This document shows positions 51,480 through 60,625 of a stretch of DNA of 64,000 nt, in pieces. Below the pieces are notes generated by a model. That model did not search any database. It was not told the origin of the DNA and was given only the letters and a program-made list of their open reading frames with translations. The position numbers and the translations under genes were made by a program. The stretch is from an uncultured Bacteroidales bacterium (lineage in GTDB: Bacteria > Bacteroidota > Bacteroidia > Bacteroidales > P3), in NCBI GenBank assembly GCA_900314925.1, contig OMXC01000004.1, positions 1 to 64,000 of the forward strand, in the 5' to 3' direction. The first letter of the stretch is position 1, and each line of letters opens with the position of its first letter.

Positions 51480-54400
51480 ATGTGCAAAGATTTGAAACAT
51501 CGCACATTATATAGGCTAATAATACTATTGTCTTTTTTGGTCGGAACGCTCAGAGCTGCGGCACAGACCCCCATCACATCTCTTGAAAGCATCACCAGCG
51601 CCACAGGTCACTATGTCATCACGGCCGACATCAGCGGCGGCACTCCCGGCGTCGCCACCTTCAGCGGCACCCTCGAGGCAGCCATCAACCCCGCTACCCA
51701 CATGCCCTACAGGATAAAAAACCTCTCCGTCCCCCTCTTCACCACCCTCACCGGAACCGTTAAGAACCTGGTCATCGAGAGCGTTACCATCACCAGTGGT
51801 ACCAATGTGGGTGCTGTGGCCTGCACCGCCAACGGTGCGGCCCGCATCTACAACGTCGGCATCCTCTCCGGCTCGGTGGGGGGCTCGGGCGATGTCGGCG
51901 GTCTCGTGGGCCAGCTCGACGGCACCGCCCGTGTGGTCAACTGCTACTCCTACGCCACCATCACCGGCGGCTCCAACGTCGGCGGCATTGTGGGCAACAA
52001 CAACGGCGCCACCTCCGCCGCCAACAACAATCAAAAGACGATGGTCTTCGCCTGTATGTTCTATGGCGACATCACAGGTGGCTCTACCAAATCTCCCGTT
52101 TATGGTGGTACAATTATCAGCAACGCGGGTACCAACACCACCAGCGGTGTGAGCAACTTCAACTATTTCCGCCTCGAAGCCCCCTATGTGCAACCGACGG
52201 GTGTCACCTACAACTGCGCCCTCGGCGCCGAGGACCGTTTCCTGCAGCGCTTCGAGTTCTTCCGCCACATCCTCAACGGCCGTCGCGAGCTGGCAGGCTG
52301 GTGGGCCACAGGCACCTATAGCGGCAGCGATATGCTGAAATGGGTGCTGCTGCCCGACAGCATCGTCAGCGACCATCCTTATCCCGTGCTGATGCAGCAG
52401 GGCAAGTACCCCTCGGTGGTGAACCTCGACGCCGCCAACGCCCAGGTCGGGAAGCCCCGCAACCAAGGCGGCAAACTGGGCGAGCTTGCGGTGCATGTCC
52501 AGATGGGCTCTGGTGGCGCCGTCTACGGTGCACCGAATGGCGCCACCATCACCACCTCCGACACCACCCTCATCATCACCGACAAGGACACCGCACACTT
52601 CAACTACAACTACTACAAGGTGCAGCTGCCCTACTACAACGAGGTGGGTACCAAGAACTACAACGGCAACCGAGTGGTGACGGGTTGGAAGATTGTCAGC
52701 ATCACCGGCGGCACGCCCGGCACCTTCACCGCTTCCGACACCTGGGGTGGATACAACTTCGCCGACCGCCATTGTACCGCCAAAGACCTTTACAGCGGAT
52801 CCAGTGCCACCGACCACAGCGGTCGCATCTTCAACCAAGGCGCCTACTGGGATGTACCCGAAGGGGTGACGGCCATCACCATCGAACCCTACTGGGCCAA
52901 ATGCGTCTACTTGGCCGACCCCAACGCCGACAAGGTGTATAATACGGCTATGGAGACCGGGTATGATGTAGCCAACGTCGGGGGAGGAGTGATATACACT
53001 AATGGTAACAGCTATTCCATTGCAGGAGAGAACCAAGTGGTGTACACCTCTATGGGCAACGCTATTGCAAGTACGGCACTATTTGCTGGCTACAATGACC
53101 AGCAGCGGAATAGTCACTCCGTTTATGACTATGCAGTTGTGCTTGTGGGTAATTATCATCATTTAAACTCCATCGAAGCAAGTAAAGCCAAACCCTATAC
53201 GGTGACTTCCATTGACCTTGATGGCGACAACGAGCCCGACTACTCCTATATGCTGCGTTTCAACGGCCGTACCGAATGCCACCCCTTGAGGGTCGACTTT
53301 ATCAATATCCCAGGCCTCGGTATGGCACAGAAGTCTACCGGCGGCACGGGCTCCTACAACTTCGGAATTCTGATTCCCAAAGGTTGGTACGAGAGTACCA
53401 ACACCTCGCTCTTACGGTTCACCCAGTTCGAGTATGAGCATTCGAGCAGAAGCACAACCGATGCTATCATCGTGCAGGGCGGTGTGATGGAGCAATGGGT
53501 GAGTAACAACCAGAAAGGAACATCAAATAAAATACCCTATATCCATGTGGGCGGCAACGTGTGGTTCAAGGAGTTCCACACGGGCTGTCACCAGGATAAA
53601 CAAATAGCCACCAAGCACTCGCCCATCTCGGTGACCGGCGGCGACTACGACGAGTTCTACCTTACCGGCCTCTACCGCGGCGATGTGGCCAACAAAGAAG
53701 ACAATGCCGAATGCTATATCAATGGCGGCCGCTTCGGCATCGTATGCGGTGCTGCCATGGAGGGCATCGGCAAAGCCAATGGTGCTGATAATACAGGCAA
53801 TATCACCTGGCTGATACAGAACGCCGACATCGATGAGTTCTATGCCGGCGCTCTCAACGCCGCCAGACCCGCGACGGGCAACCTCAGCACCACCATTACC
53901 AATAGCCATGTGGGTCTCTTCTGTGGCGGCCCCAAGTTCGGCGATATGAGCAGCGGCAAGACCGTCACCACCACAGCTACAGGCTGCACCTTCGGCACCT
54001 TCTTCGGCGCCGGCTACGGTGGCAACTCCTACAGCCGCTTTGCACCCAGCAACCAAAACAGCGTGACCAATATCAACTGGAACAATTGGCTAAGCTCAAA
54101 CTACTCCCGGTCATACAACGCCACCTACGGCGGCGTCTCCACCCGCTTCCTCTACCAGTTCCTCCCCATGTCGGACAACAAGACCAACGTGGCCCGTATC
54201 TTGATTGACTTTGTCAAATTCTCCCTTGCCACCACACGCAATGTCACCTCCACGCTGACGAATTGTACCGTCACCAGCAACTTTTACGGCGGCGGCAGCC
54301 TCGGTAAGGTCGAAGGCGACGTCACCTCCACCCTCGACTCCTGCACCGTGAACGGCAACGTATATGGCGCAGGCTTTTCTGCATCGCTGCCTACCGTCGA

Positions 54401-54797
54401 GGTGGACTCCATCGGCTTCCGCACCGAACCCTATTACTATGAAGCCCTTGGTACCTACCGCACCGGCGTCAAAGGCCAAACCACCACCTATACCTGGCAG
54501 CACGGCAACTTCATTGACGTCGACAACCCCAACCATATCCTCTACACCACCGAAGACCTCACCACCCTCGGCACCGTCACCGGCAACGTCTCCCTCACCA
54601 TCACCGGCGACAGCCGCATCGGCACTGTCAAGAACGACGAGGCCTCAGGCCATGTCTTCGGCGGCGGAGAGGAAAGCAAAGTCAACGGCAACACCTCCGT
54701 CATCCTCTCAGGCAACACCGAGGCCTTCGGCAACGTCTACGGCGGCGGCAACAAAGGCATTGTCGGCGGCAACTCTTCGGTGATACTCAAAGACTGA
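51480..54797 (+). CDS. Large secreted repeat protein, probably 3'-truncated
   Basis: A 1,105-aa exported protein. The signal peptide is about YRLIILLSFLVGTLRAAAQ. Residues 25-150 contain a GLUG-like beta-helix pattern (ARIYNVGILSGSVGGSGDVG). The middle is Thr/Asn/Gly/Tyr-rich. The last part carries repeats around VYGAGF, VFGGGEESKVNGNTSVIL and VYGGGNKGIVGGNSSVIL. It stops at ILKD right after one such repeat, with no C-terminal type IX secretion domain, and the EF-G2 gene promoter lies 40 bp downstream. The start is set by the signal peptide; the TTG at 51,441 lies inside the promoter. Truncation by deletion is inferred. Confidence 0.75.
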   Translation: MCKDLKHRTLYRLIILLSFLVGTLRAAAQTPITSLESITSATGHYVITADISGGTPGVATFSGTLEAAINPATHMPYRIKNLSVPLFTTLTGTVKNLVIESVTITSGTNVGAVACTANGAARIYNVGILSGSVGGSGDVGGLVGQLDGTARVVNCYSYATITGGSNVGGIVGNNNGATSAANNNQKTMVFACMFYGDITGGSTKSPVYGGTIISNAGTNTTSGVSNFNYFRLEAPYVQPTGVTYNCALGAEDRFLQRFEFFRHILNGRRELAGWWATGTYSGSDMLKWVLLPDSIVSDHPYPVLMQQGKYPSVVNLDAANAQVGKPRNQGGKLGELAVHVQMGSGGAVYGAPNGATITTSDTTLIITDKDTAHFNYNYYKVQLPYYNEVGTKNYNGNRVVTGWKIVSITGGTPGTFTASDTWGGYNFADRHCTAKDLYSGSSATDHSGRIFNQGAYWDVPEGVTAITIEPYWAKCVYLADPNADKVYNTAMETGYDVANVGGGVIYTNGNSYSIAGENQVVYTSMGNAIASTALFAGYNDQQRNSHSVYDYAVVLVGNYHHLNSIEASKAKPYTVTSIDLDGDNEPDYSYMLRFNGRTECHPLRVDFINIPGLGMAQKSTGGTGSYNFGILIPKGWYESTNTSLLRFTQFEYEHSSRSTTDAIIVQGGVMEQWVSNNQKGTSNKIPYIHVGGNVWFKEFHTGCHQDKQIATKHSPISVTGGDYDEFYLTGLYRGDVANKEDNAECYINGGRFGIVCGAAMEGIGKANGADNTGNITWLIQNADIDEFYAGALNAARPATGNLSTTITNSHVGLFCGGPKFGDMSSGKTVTTTATGCTFGTFFGAGYGGNSYSRFAPSNQNSVTNINWNNWLSSNYSRSYNATYGGVSTRFLYQFLPMSDNKTNVARILIDFVKFSLATTRNVTSTLTNCTVTSNFYGGGSLGKVEGDVTSTLDSCTVNGNVYGAGFSASLPTVEVDSIGFRTEPYYYEALGTYRTGVKGQTTTYTWQHGNFIDVDNPNHILYTTEDLTTLGTVTGNVSLTITGDSRIGTVKNDEASGHVFGGGEESKVNGNTSVILSGNTEAFGNVYGGGNKGIVGGNSSVILKD

Positions 54798-54838
54798 TTT
54801 TTTGCAATTTTTTTCTGCTGTAGTATCAAATTTATTTG

Positions 54839-54846
54839 TATCTTTG
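54839..54846 (+). promoter_or_regulatory. Promoter -7 box for the EF-G2-like gene
   Basis: TATCTTTG followed by CAGCC, beginning 41 bp after the stop of the secreted protein; leader about 90 nt. Confidence 0.75.
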
Positions 54847-54941
54847 CAGCCACATTTCATACCGCGACCACAGAGGTCAGCGGTGTGCTATATACTGATA
54901 ACGAAAGAGATAAAATAAATAAATAAATAATAGTATACACA

Positions 54942-57074
54942 ATGAAAATTTATCAGACACAGGACATCCGCAACATCGCCCTCGTGGGCGGCGCCAAATC
55001 AGGCAAGACCTCTATGGCTGAAGCTATGGCTTTCTGCGGCGGCCTCATCAACCGTCGTGGCACCGTGGACAGCAAGAACACCATCAGCGACTACCGCGAC
55101 ATCGAGCACGACCGCGGCTACTCCGTGGAGAACACCCTCATGTACACCGAGTTCGGCGGCAAGAAGGTGAACATCATCGATGTGCCTGGCTTCGCCGACT
55201 ACCAGGGCGAGCTCGTCAGCGCCCTCAACGTGGTCGAGGCCGCCGTCGTCGTGGTCAACGCCCAGAGCGGCGTCGAAGTCGGCACCGAGATCGCCAACCG
55301 CTACGCTGCCAAGCTCGACACCCCGATGATCTTCGTCGTCAACCACCTCGACGCCGAGAAGGCCAACTTCGACGAGAGCGTCAACCAGCTGAAGGACTTC
55401 TTCGGCCAGAAGTGCACCGTGCTGCAGTTCCCGACCAACGCCGGTCTCGGCTTCAACCAGGTGGTCGACATCGTGGCCAACAAGATGTACACCTTCACCG
55501 ACGGCAAGATGACCGAGGCCGACATCCCCTCGCAGTATGCCGACAAGGCCGAGGAGATGCGCATGGCCCTCGTCGAGGAAGCCGCCGCTGCCGATGACGC
55601 CCTCATGGAGAAATACTTCGAGAACGGTGACCTCACCCCCGAGGAACTCACCCAGGCCCTGAAGCTTGCTATCGACAAGCGCGACCTCTTCCCCATCCTC
55701 TGCACCAGCGCCAAGGAGAACTTCGGCGTCAACCGTCTGCTGGAGTTCATCTGCCAGAACGTCCCCGCTCCCTGCGAGGTGGCCGACTGCAAGAAGACCA
55801 AGGGCGGCAAAGAGCTGAAGAGCAACGGTGCCAACCCCACCGTGGCTTTCTGCTTCAAGAGCGCCAAGGACAAGAACCTCGGTGAGATCAGCTATCTCCG
55901 TATCTTCGACGGCGAGCTGGCCGAGGCTCAGGATGTGGTCAACGCCTGCAACCAGAGCAAGGAGCGCGTCAGCCAGGTGCTCGTGTGCAGCGGCAGCAAC
56001 CGCCAGCGCGTCGAGAAAGCCTGCGCCGGCGACATCGTCTGCACCATCAAGCTGAAGGATGTGAAGATCAACCACACCCTCACCACCCCGAAGAACACCG
56101 ACGACATCGTCGAGGAGATCCAGTTCCCGACTCCTATCTACACCGTCGCCGTCAAGGCTGCCAACAGCAACGACGACGAGAAGGTCGGCGCCGCCCTGAA
56201 GGACCTCGTGACCTACGACCGCAGCCTCACGCTGGAGAACAGCCGCGAGCTGCGCCAGGTCATCCTCGGATGCCAGGGCGAGCTGCACCTCAACACCGTG
56301 AAGTGGTACTTCGAGAACCAGTACAAGCTGGCCGTCAACTTCACCGCCCCCAACATTCCCTACCGCGAGACCATCACCAAGAGCGCCGAGGCCATGTACC
56401 GCCACAAGAAACAGTCGGGCGGCAGCGGCCAGTTCGGCGAGGTGCACATGCTCATCGAGCCCTACTACGACGGCATGCCAAACCAGACCAAGTACCCCAT
56501 CCGCGACACCCAGGAGTATCCGCTGGAGTGGGGCGGCAAGCTGGTCTTCAACAACTGCATCGTGGGCGGTTCGATCGACGCCCGCTTCATGCCCGCCATC
56601 CTCAAAGGTATCATGGAGAAGATGGAGCAGGGACCTCTGACCGGTTCCTACGCCCGCGACATCGTCGTCAACATCTACGATGGTAAGATGCACCCCGTGG
56701 ACTCCAACGAAACGGCCTTCAAGATTGCCGGCCGCACCGCCTTCCGCGAGGCCTTCAAGCAGGCTGCCCCGAAGATCAAGGAGCCTATCTACGACATCGC
56801 CGTCACCGTGCCCACCGAGGCCCAGGGTGGCGTCATGACCGACCTGCAGGGCCGCCGCGCCATCGTCATGGGCATGGATGCCGAAGGCAAGTACACCACG
56901 CTGAAAGCCAAGGCCCCCTTGGCCGAGATGAACCGCTACTGCACCGCCCTGAGCTCCCTCACCAGCGGCCGCGGTACCTTCACCATGACCTTCAGCAGCT
57001 ACGAGCTCGTCCCCGCCGACGTCCAGCAGGCCCTCCTCAAGGCCTACGAGGAAGCCGCCGCCGAGGAAGAGTAA
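54942..57074 (+). CDS. fusA2: EF-G2-like translation factor
   Basis: A 710-aa EF-G paralogue. The P loop is present (GGAKSGKTS, residues 16-24), but the G3 motif reads DVPGFADY, with Phe where EF-G has its catalytic His (DTPGHVDF), and G4 reads NHLD instead of NKxD. Domains II-V follow at normal spacing (VNFTAPNIPYRETITKSAEA; KKQSGGSGQFGEVHMLIEPY). A Bacteroides EF-G2 without GTPase activity is known to support translation during starvation, and this fits that type. A terminator follows. The gene has its own promoter. Confidence 0.9.
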   Translation: MKIYQTQDIRNIALVGGAKSGKTSMAEAMAFCGGLINRRGTVDSKNTISDYRDIEHDRGYSVENTLMYTEFGGKKVNIIDVPGFADYQGELVSALNVVEAAVVVVNAQSGVEVGTEIANRYAAKLDTPMIFVVNHLDAEKANFDESVNQLKDFFGQKCTVLQFPTNAGLGFNQVVDIVANKMYTFTDGKMTEADIPSQYADKAEEMRMALVEEAAAADDALMEKYFENGDLTPEELTQALKLAIDKRDLFPILCTSAKENFGVNRLLEFICQNVPAPCEVADCKKTKGGKELKSNGANPTVAFCFKSAKDKNLGEISYLRIFDGELAEAQDVVNACNQSKERVSQVLVCSGSNRQRVEKACAGDIVCTIKLKDVKINHTLTTPKNTDDIVEEIQFPTPIYTVAVKAANSNDDEKVGAALKDLVTYDRSLTLENSRELRQVILGCQGELHLNTVKWYFENQYKLAVNFTAPNIPYRETITKSAEAMYRHKKQSGGSGQFGEVHMLIEPYYDGMPNQTKYPIRDTQEYPLEWGGKLVFNNCIVGGSIDARFMPAILKGIMEKMEQGPLTGSYARDIVVNIYDGKMHPVDSNETAFKIAGRTAFREAFKQAAPKIKEPIYDIAVTVPTEAQGGVMTDLQGRRAIVMGMDAEGKYTTLKAKAPLAEMNRYCTALSSLTSGRGTFTMTFSSYELVPADVQQALLKAYEEAAAEEE

Positions 57075-57131
57075 CCGCGTGCTCGCGGAGAGCAATATTG
57101 CTACGCAGACATAATTGTCCGCATATACAAG

Positions 57132-57160
57132 AAAGCCTCGTTATCCAGCGGGGCTTTTTT
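57132..57160 (+). terminator. Terminator after the EF-G2-like gene
   Basis: aaagcctcg-ttatccag-cggggctttttt: a GC stem followed by a T run, 58 bp after the stop. Confidence 0.85.
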
Positions 57161-57274
57161 CTATTTATATAACTCCATAATTGAATAAAATACTTTGTTA
57201 TTTTAATTAATAACTTTTTGAAAAACCTTAACAATCTTTAACCGAAAAAGTTTGTTCACATTGGTCATTCTCCA

Positions 57275-57282
57275 TACTTTTG
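57275..57282 (+). promoter_or_regulatory. Promoter (-33 and -7) for the 201-aa protein and deiminase gene
   Basis: TTTG at 57,251-57,254 and TACTTTTG at 57,275-57,282, 20 nt apart, a near-perfect Bacteroidota promoter. The ATG at 57,312 is 29 nt after the -7 box. Confidence 0.85.
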
Positions 57283-57311
57283 CATCTCGAAAACATTTAA
57301 CATAAAACACA

Positions 57312-57917
57312 ATGGAAGCCCTTAAAGACCTATTAAGCAAAGAGATTACATCGGAGAATTACCTCGTGCTTTTCAAAGAAATCGCAGACTGTCTAATTCA
57401 TGACAACTGTATTGTATGCGGTAAAAGAACTTTTCGACTATCTGAAATTGAATTCTATTACTACGACAAAAAAAGTTTAAATGATGAATGGAATCGAAAA
57501 ACCTACCCTCGTACAAAGAAAGAAGCTGGTAAACTATTTTTCCATTATAGTGGTGTGGATATCTGCTTTCCAAGTGATTTCAGTAATGGAAAGTTTGGAG
57601 GGATACTGATACGTAGTCTGTACGATGAAAGTACAAAACAGTATATTTGTGGCCCCTTGTTGTGTGCCAATGAGATGTTAAATGCCTGTGCAGAAACGGG
57701 GGAATGGCCTCAAATCAAAACCTCCAATAATCAAAAGTGCAATATCCTTCAAACAAGCAGGTATGGAATAAAATACGAAAGTGAAGGTTTTAAAGATACC
57801 TTGTGTTTCTACGATGATGGTCTCACCAAAGCGGATACGCCTAAATGTGAATCATGGGATTTCAAAAAAAGAGAAAAGAAATACAACTCCAGAAATTATA
57901 GAAAACGTTTTTGTTAA
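57312..57917 (+). CDS. Hypothetical protein coupled to the deiminase gene
   Basis: A 201-aa cytoplasmic protein. I do not recognise it firmly. The stretch IEFYYYDKKSLNDEWN, then LFFHYSGVDICFPS and FGGILIRSLYDE have an order reminiscent of the 3-methyladenine glycosylase (AAG/MPG) fold (variable tyrosines followed by YxYG...ILIRA), which is only a weak resemblance. One CxxC (CIVCGK) is near the N-terminus. The C-terminus is Lys/Arg-rich. It is 3 bp from the deiminase-Sel1 gene, so both are translated together. It is AT-richer than neighbours. Confidence 0.6.
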   Translation: MEALKDLLSKEITSENYLVLFKEIADCLIHDNCIVCGKRTFRLSEIEFYYYDKKSLNDEWNRKTYPRTKKEAGKLFFHYSGVDICFPSDFSNGKFGGILIRSLYDESTKQYICGPLLCANEMLNACAETGEWPQIKTSNNQKCNILQTSRYGIKYESEGFKDTLCFYDDGLTKADTPKCESWDFKKREKKYNSRNYRKRFC

Positions 57918-57920
57918 ATT

Positions 57921-59879
57921 ATGACTATCGACTCCTTTACTGACACAATCTTTTTCTCCGACTTGTTGCCTGCCCGTTGTCCGGAATTGTATAAAAGTAT
58001 CAAGGCGATTCTGGATGAGAACAAAATAGAACACCGTCTCCTGCAAAACACCAAGGACATCTGGTGTCGCGACTATATGCCCATTCAGGCCAATGAAAAA
58101 CGTTTTGTATTCTACAAATACTACCCTGATTACCTTGACACCCCATACTATCGTCGCACGATAACCGATGTTGGTGCAATACCCCATATTGACAGTTTGC
58201 GGAACGAGGAAGCTTGTGATTTAGACTTGATTCTCGACGGAGGCAACGTGGTGAAGTGTCGGGACAAAGTAATAATGACCGAGAAGGTCTTCTTCGAGAA
58301 TAAGGGCAAGTCTCGTAAGGCGATTCGGCAGATGCTCGAGGATGCCTTCCAATGTGACATTATCTTTCTCCCTTGGGACAGACACGAGATTTTTGGCCAT
58401 AGTGATGGCATTGTCCACTATATAGGCGATAACCGGGTTCTGATGACCAATTATGCAGATTTCGATGCTGCTATAGCGAAGAAATACATCAGGGCTATGG
58501 AAAACTATGTGGAGGTTATACCATTGACATACAAAGTAAAGCGTAAGCATGCGCGCAGTTGGGCTTATATAAACTACTTGAATGTGGATGGGTTGGTAAT
58601 TGTTCCACAGCTGGGCATTCCTGAAGACGAACAGGCTCTGCAACAAATAGCAGAACTCATGCCAAGGAAGAAGGTGGTTGGGGTGCCGGCATTGGAAGCG
58701 GTGCGCAAAGGTGGCGCATTGAACTGCATATCGTGGAATGTTCAGACAATAAATTGGAGCAATGGTTTTATGGGAGAAGAATACAAAGTGCAAGGACATC
58801 CGATAGGTTGGATCTTAAACGAAGCAACCGAAGGGAACGCTTTGTGGCAAAATGATTTGGGATGTTGCTATTTATCTGGTTGTGGCGTGAAACGGGACAT
58901 GGTAGAAGCAAACGCGTGGTTTGCGAAAGCCGCAGAGCAGGGCTATGATACCGCACAATTCAATATTGGTTTGAGTTACTTCAAGGGTGCAGGCCTCCCT
59001 CACGATTTATCCCAAGCGAGGAAGTGGTTCGAAAAAGCGGCAGCGCAGGGGTCGAAGGAAGCACAGCTGCATATCGCATGGTGCCTTGAAGACATACAGG
59101 CTCCGCACGGTGATGTTGTCGCCGCATGCAAGAGGGCGGCAGAAATGGGCAATGCCAAAGCTCAATGCCATTTGGGTTTCTGGTATTTTGAAGGCAAACA
59201 TGGGCTGGAGAAGAACATCGCTGAATCCAATAGATGGTTCCTCGAGGCTGCAAAGCAAGGTAATGATGTTGCACAATTTCAGATAGGTCTTAAATACGAA
59301 ATAGGCAGGGGCGTGAAGAAAAGTGCAAAAGAGGCCGCGAGATGGTATATGAAATCTGCTTCAAAGAATAATGTCGATGCACTTTACAGATTGGGATGCT
59401 GCTATTATTACAGCGATGGCGTCAGGGGTGACAACCATGCCGCATGGAGATGCTTCAAAAAGGCGTCCGAATCAGGTGATTCGTGGGCGAGTTATATGCT
59501 AGGGAGGTGCTATTTTTGCGGACATGGAGTAGAAGAGGATGAGGCCGAGGCTGTAAAGTGCTATCAAAAAGCAGCCTTGGAGAAAGTTGTTCCAGCCATT
59601 TATGAGTTGGGAAGATGCTATTTCGACGGTTCCGGCGTAGGCGAGGATAAAGGAAAAGCAATGGAGCTATTTAAAGAAGCTGCCGAGATGGATTTTCCGG
59701 AAGCCCTATACGATATAGGAGATTGTTTCTATAATGGCATAGTCGTAGAAAAAAACGAAGATGAGGCATTAAACTATTTTCAAAAAGCAGCCAAATCAGG
59801 TTCTAGAGAGGCCTTGGTGAGAATTCACGACATATTGTTATCACGTGAAACACCAAGTTTTGATGATGTGCCATTCTAA
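57921..59879 (+). CDS. Agmatine/peptidyl-arginine deiminase fused to Sel1 repeats
   Basis: A 652-aa fusion. Residues 1-280 match the porphyromonad-type deiminase/agmatine deiminase fold: DIWCRDYMP (about 46-54), DGGNVVKCRD, EIFGHSDGIVHYI and KGGALNCISW with the nucleophile Cys269. These residues (Asp, His, Cys) are those expected in a guanidine-modifying enzyme. Residues about 300-640 contain nine to ten Sel1-like repeats of 36 residues (NDLGCCYLSGCGVKRDMVEA; AQFNIGLSYFKGAG; LYRLGCCYYYSDGV), a protein-binding solenoid. It lacks a signal peptide, so it is cytoplasmic. The repeats probably direct the deiminase to a protein target. AT-richer than the core genes. Confidence 0.88.
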   Translation: MTIDSFTDTIFFSDLLPARCPELYKSIKAILDENKIEHRLLQNTKDIWCRDYMPIQANEKRFVFYKYYPDYLDTPYYRRTITDVGAIPHIDSLRNEEACDLDLILDGGNVVKCRDKVIMTEKVFFENKGKSRKAIRQMLEDAFQCDIIFLPWDRHEIFGHSDGIVHYIGDNRVLMTNYADFDAAIAKKYIRAMENYVEVIPLTYKVKRKHARSWAYINYLNVDGLVIVPQLGIPEDEQALQQIAELMPRKKVVGVPALEAVRKGGALNCISWNVQTINWSNGFMGEEYKVQGHPIGWILNEATEGNALWQNDLGCCYLSGCGVKRDMVEANAWFAKAAEQGYDTAQFNIGLSYFKGAGLPHDLSQARKWFEKAAAQGSKEAQLHIAWCLEDIQAPHGDVVAACKRAAEMGNAKAQCHLGFWYFEGKHGLEKNIAESNRWFLEAAKQGNDVAQFQIGLKYEIGRGVKKSAKEAARWYMKSASKNNVDALYRLGCCYYYSDGVRGDNHAAWRCFKKASESGDSWASYMLGRCYFCGHGVEEDEAEAVKCYQKAALEKVVPAIYELGRCYFDGSGVGEDKGKAMELFKEAAEMDFPEALYDIGDCFYNGIVVEKNEDEALNYFQKAAKSGSREALVRIHDILLSRETPSFDDVPF

Positions 59880-59930
59880 GCGCCCTCAAAACCTACGAGG
59901 ATGAGTAGTTCATATAGCGACAATACAGCG

Positions 59931-59957
59931 AAAGCCCCACCATCAAGTGGGGCTTTT
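59931..59957. terminator. Terminator after the deiminase gene
   Basis: aaagccccac-catcaa-gtggggctttt: an 8-bp stem with A/T-rich ends, 51 bp after the stop. Confidence 0.85.
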
Positions 59958-59958
59958 C

Positions 59959-59995
59959 TTGTATGGATGTGCAATAAACGGAGGATTGCAACGTT
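59959..59995 (+). repeat. 37-bp direct repeat, left copy
   Basis: Contains tgcaat-aaacggagg-attgca, a short inverted repeat with a purine-rich loop. Identical to 60,564-60,600 apart from one base. Confidence 0.9.
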
Positions 59996-60190
59996 CGTGA
60001 TTTTTCGGATTGAGTATGACTTTTTTACTTACATTTTGTATATCTTCAGGAGGATAATCAGTTATGGGAATAATTTGATTATTAGGAGTTTGTTTATCGT
60101 TCGTAAAAAATGTGAAATTTTATAGTGTTCGGAATTAGAAAAATGTGTAAATTTGCGCCTGAAAATAATATAAAAATGTGTAAATAGAAC

Positions 60191-60371
60191 ATGGAAAGGA
60201 AGATATACAAGCAATTGCTGAATTGGAGGAGCAGCAAGGAGAGAAAGCTATCCTGATGTGAAATGGGGAATCAAACTGAGCCACCAAAACATTGGCTTCA
60301 ACGGCAAATTCTACACGTTCCCGTACTGTTGCTCTTTCTTGTTGAAACGATGGATGGAAAGCCGACGGTAA
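60191..60371 (+). pseudogene. Internally deleted AAA/DUF4143 ATPase
   Basis: The frame at 60,191 reads MERKIYKQLLNWRSSKERKL then stops; this is the start of the AAA ATPase with DUF4143 tail (normally M.RKIYKKLL.WK followed by the P loop). The frame at 60,255-60,371 reads GIKLSHQNIGFNGKFYTFPY and SFLLKRWMES, the family's C-terminus. The whole P-loop and middle are missing, and the two ends join near 60,250. Identification is from motif memory. Confidence 0.65.
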
Positions 60372-60563
60372 AAAAATGGGATGACGGTCAGAATGTGGGA
60401 ATGCGCTTTAAGAATGCGTGAATGTGAGAATGTGTTTTTCGCTTGATTTGATTAATTTCAGTGGTGCTCAAAGCCTGCAAAGCAGGCAGAATGCGTTAGT
60501 GTATTCGTGAATGTGTTAATTCGTGAATTCGTTAGTAAGGGGATTTGCTAATGGGCAGTTTCA

Positions 60564-60600
60564 TTGTATGGTTGTGCAATAAACGGAGGATTGCAACGTT
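60564..60600 (+). repeat. 37-bp direct repeat, right copy
   Basis: Same as 59,959-59,995 with one substitution (t for a). The two copies bracket 568 bp, including the collapsed ATPase gene. Confidence 0.9.
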
Positions 60601-60625
60601 GTAGTAAGCGACGAAATAAGTAACT

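Larger units (their letters stand above)
59880..60625. other. 746-bp gap: terminator, 37-bp direct repeats, deleted ATPase
   Basis: The gap holds a terminator, two copies of a 37-bp direct repeat, a collapsed DUF4143-type gene (60,191-60,371) and low-complexity DNA (gaatgtg and gttcgt type units near 60,395-60,535). No intact gene was found. Confidence 0.7.

Noticed and set aside
54999..57095. 698-codon minus-strand frame opposite the EF-G2-like gene
   Set aside because: Antisense shadow with Leu/Val/Gly/His repeats and no motif.
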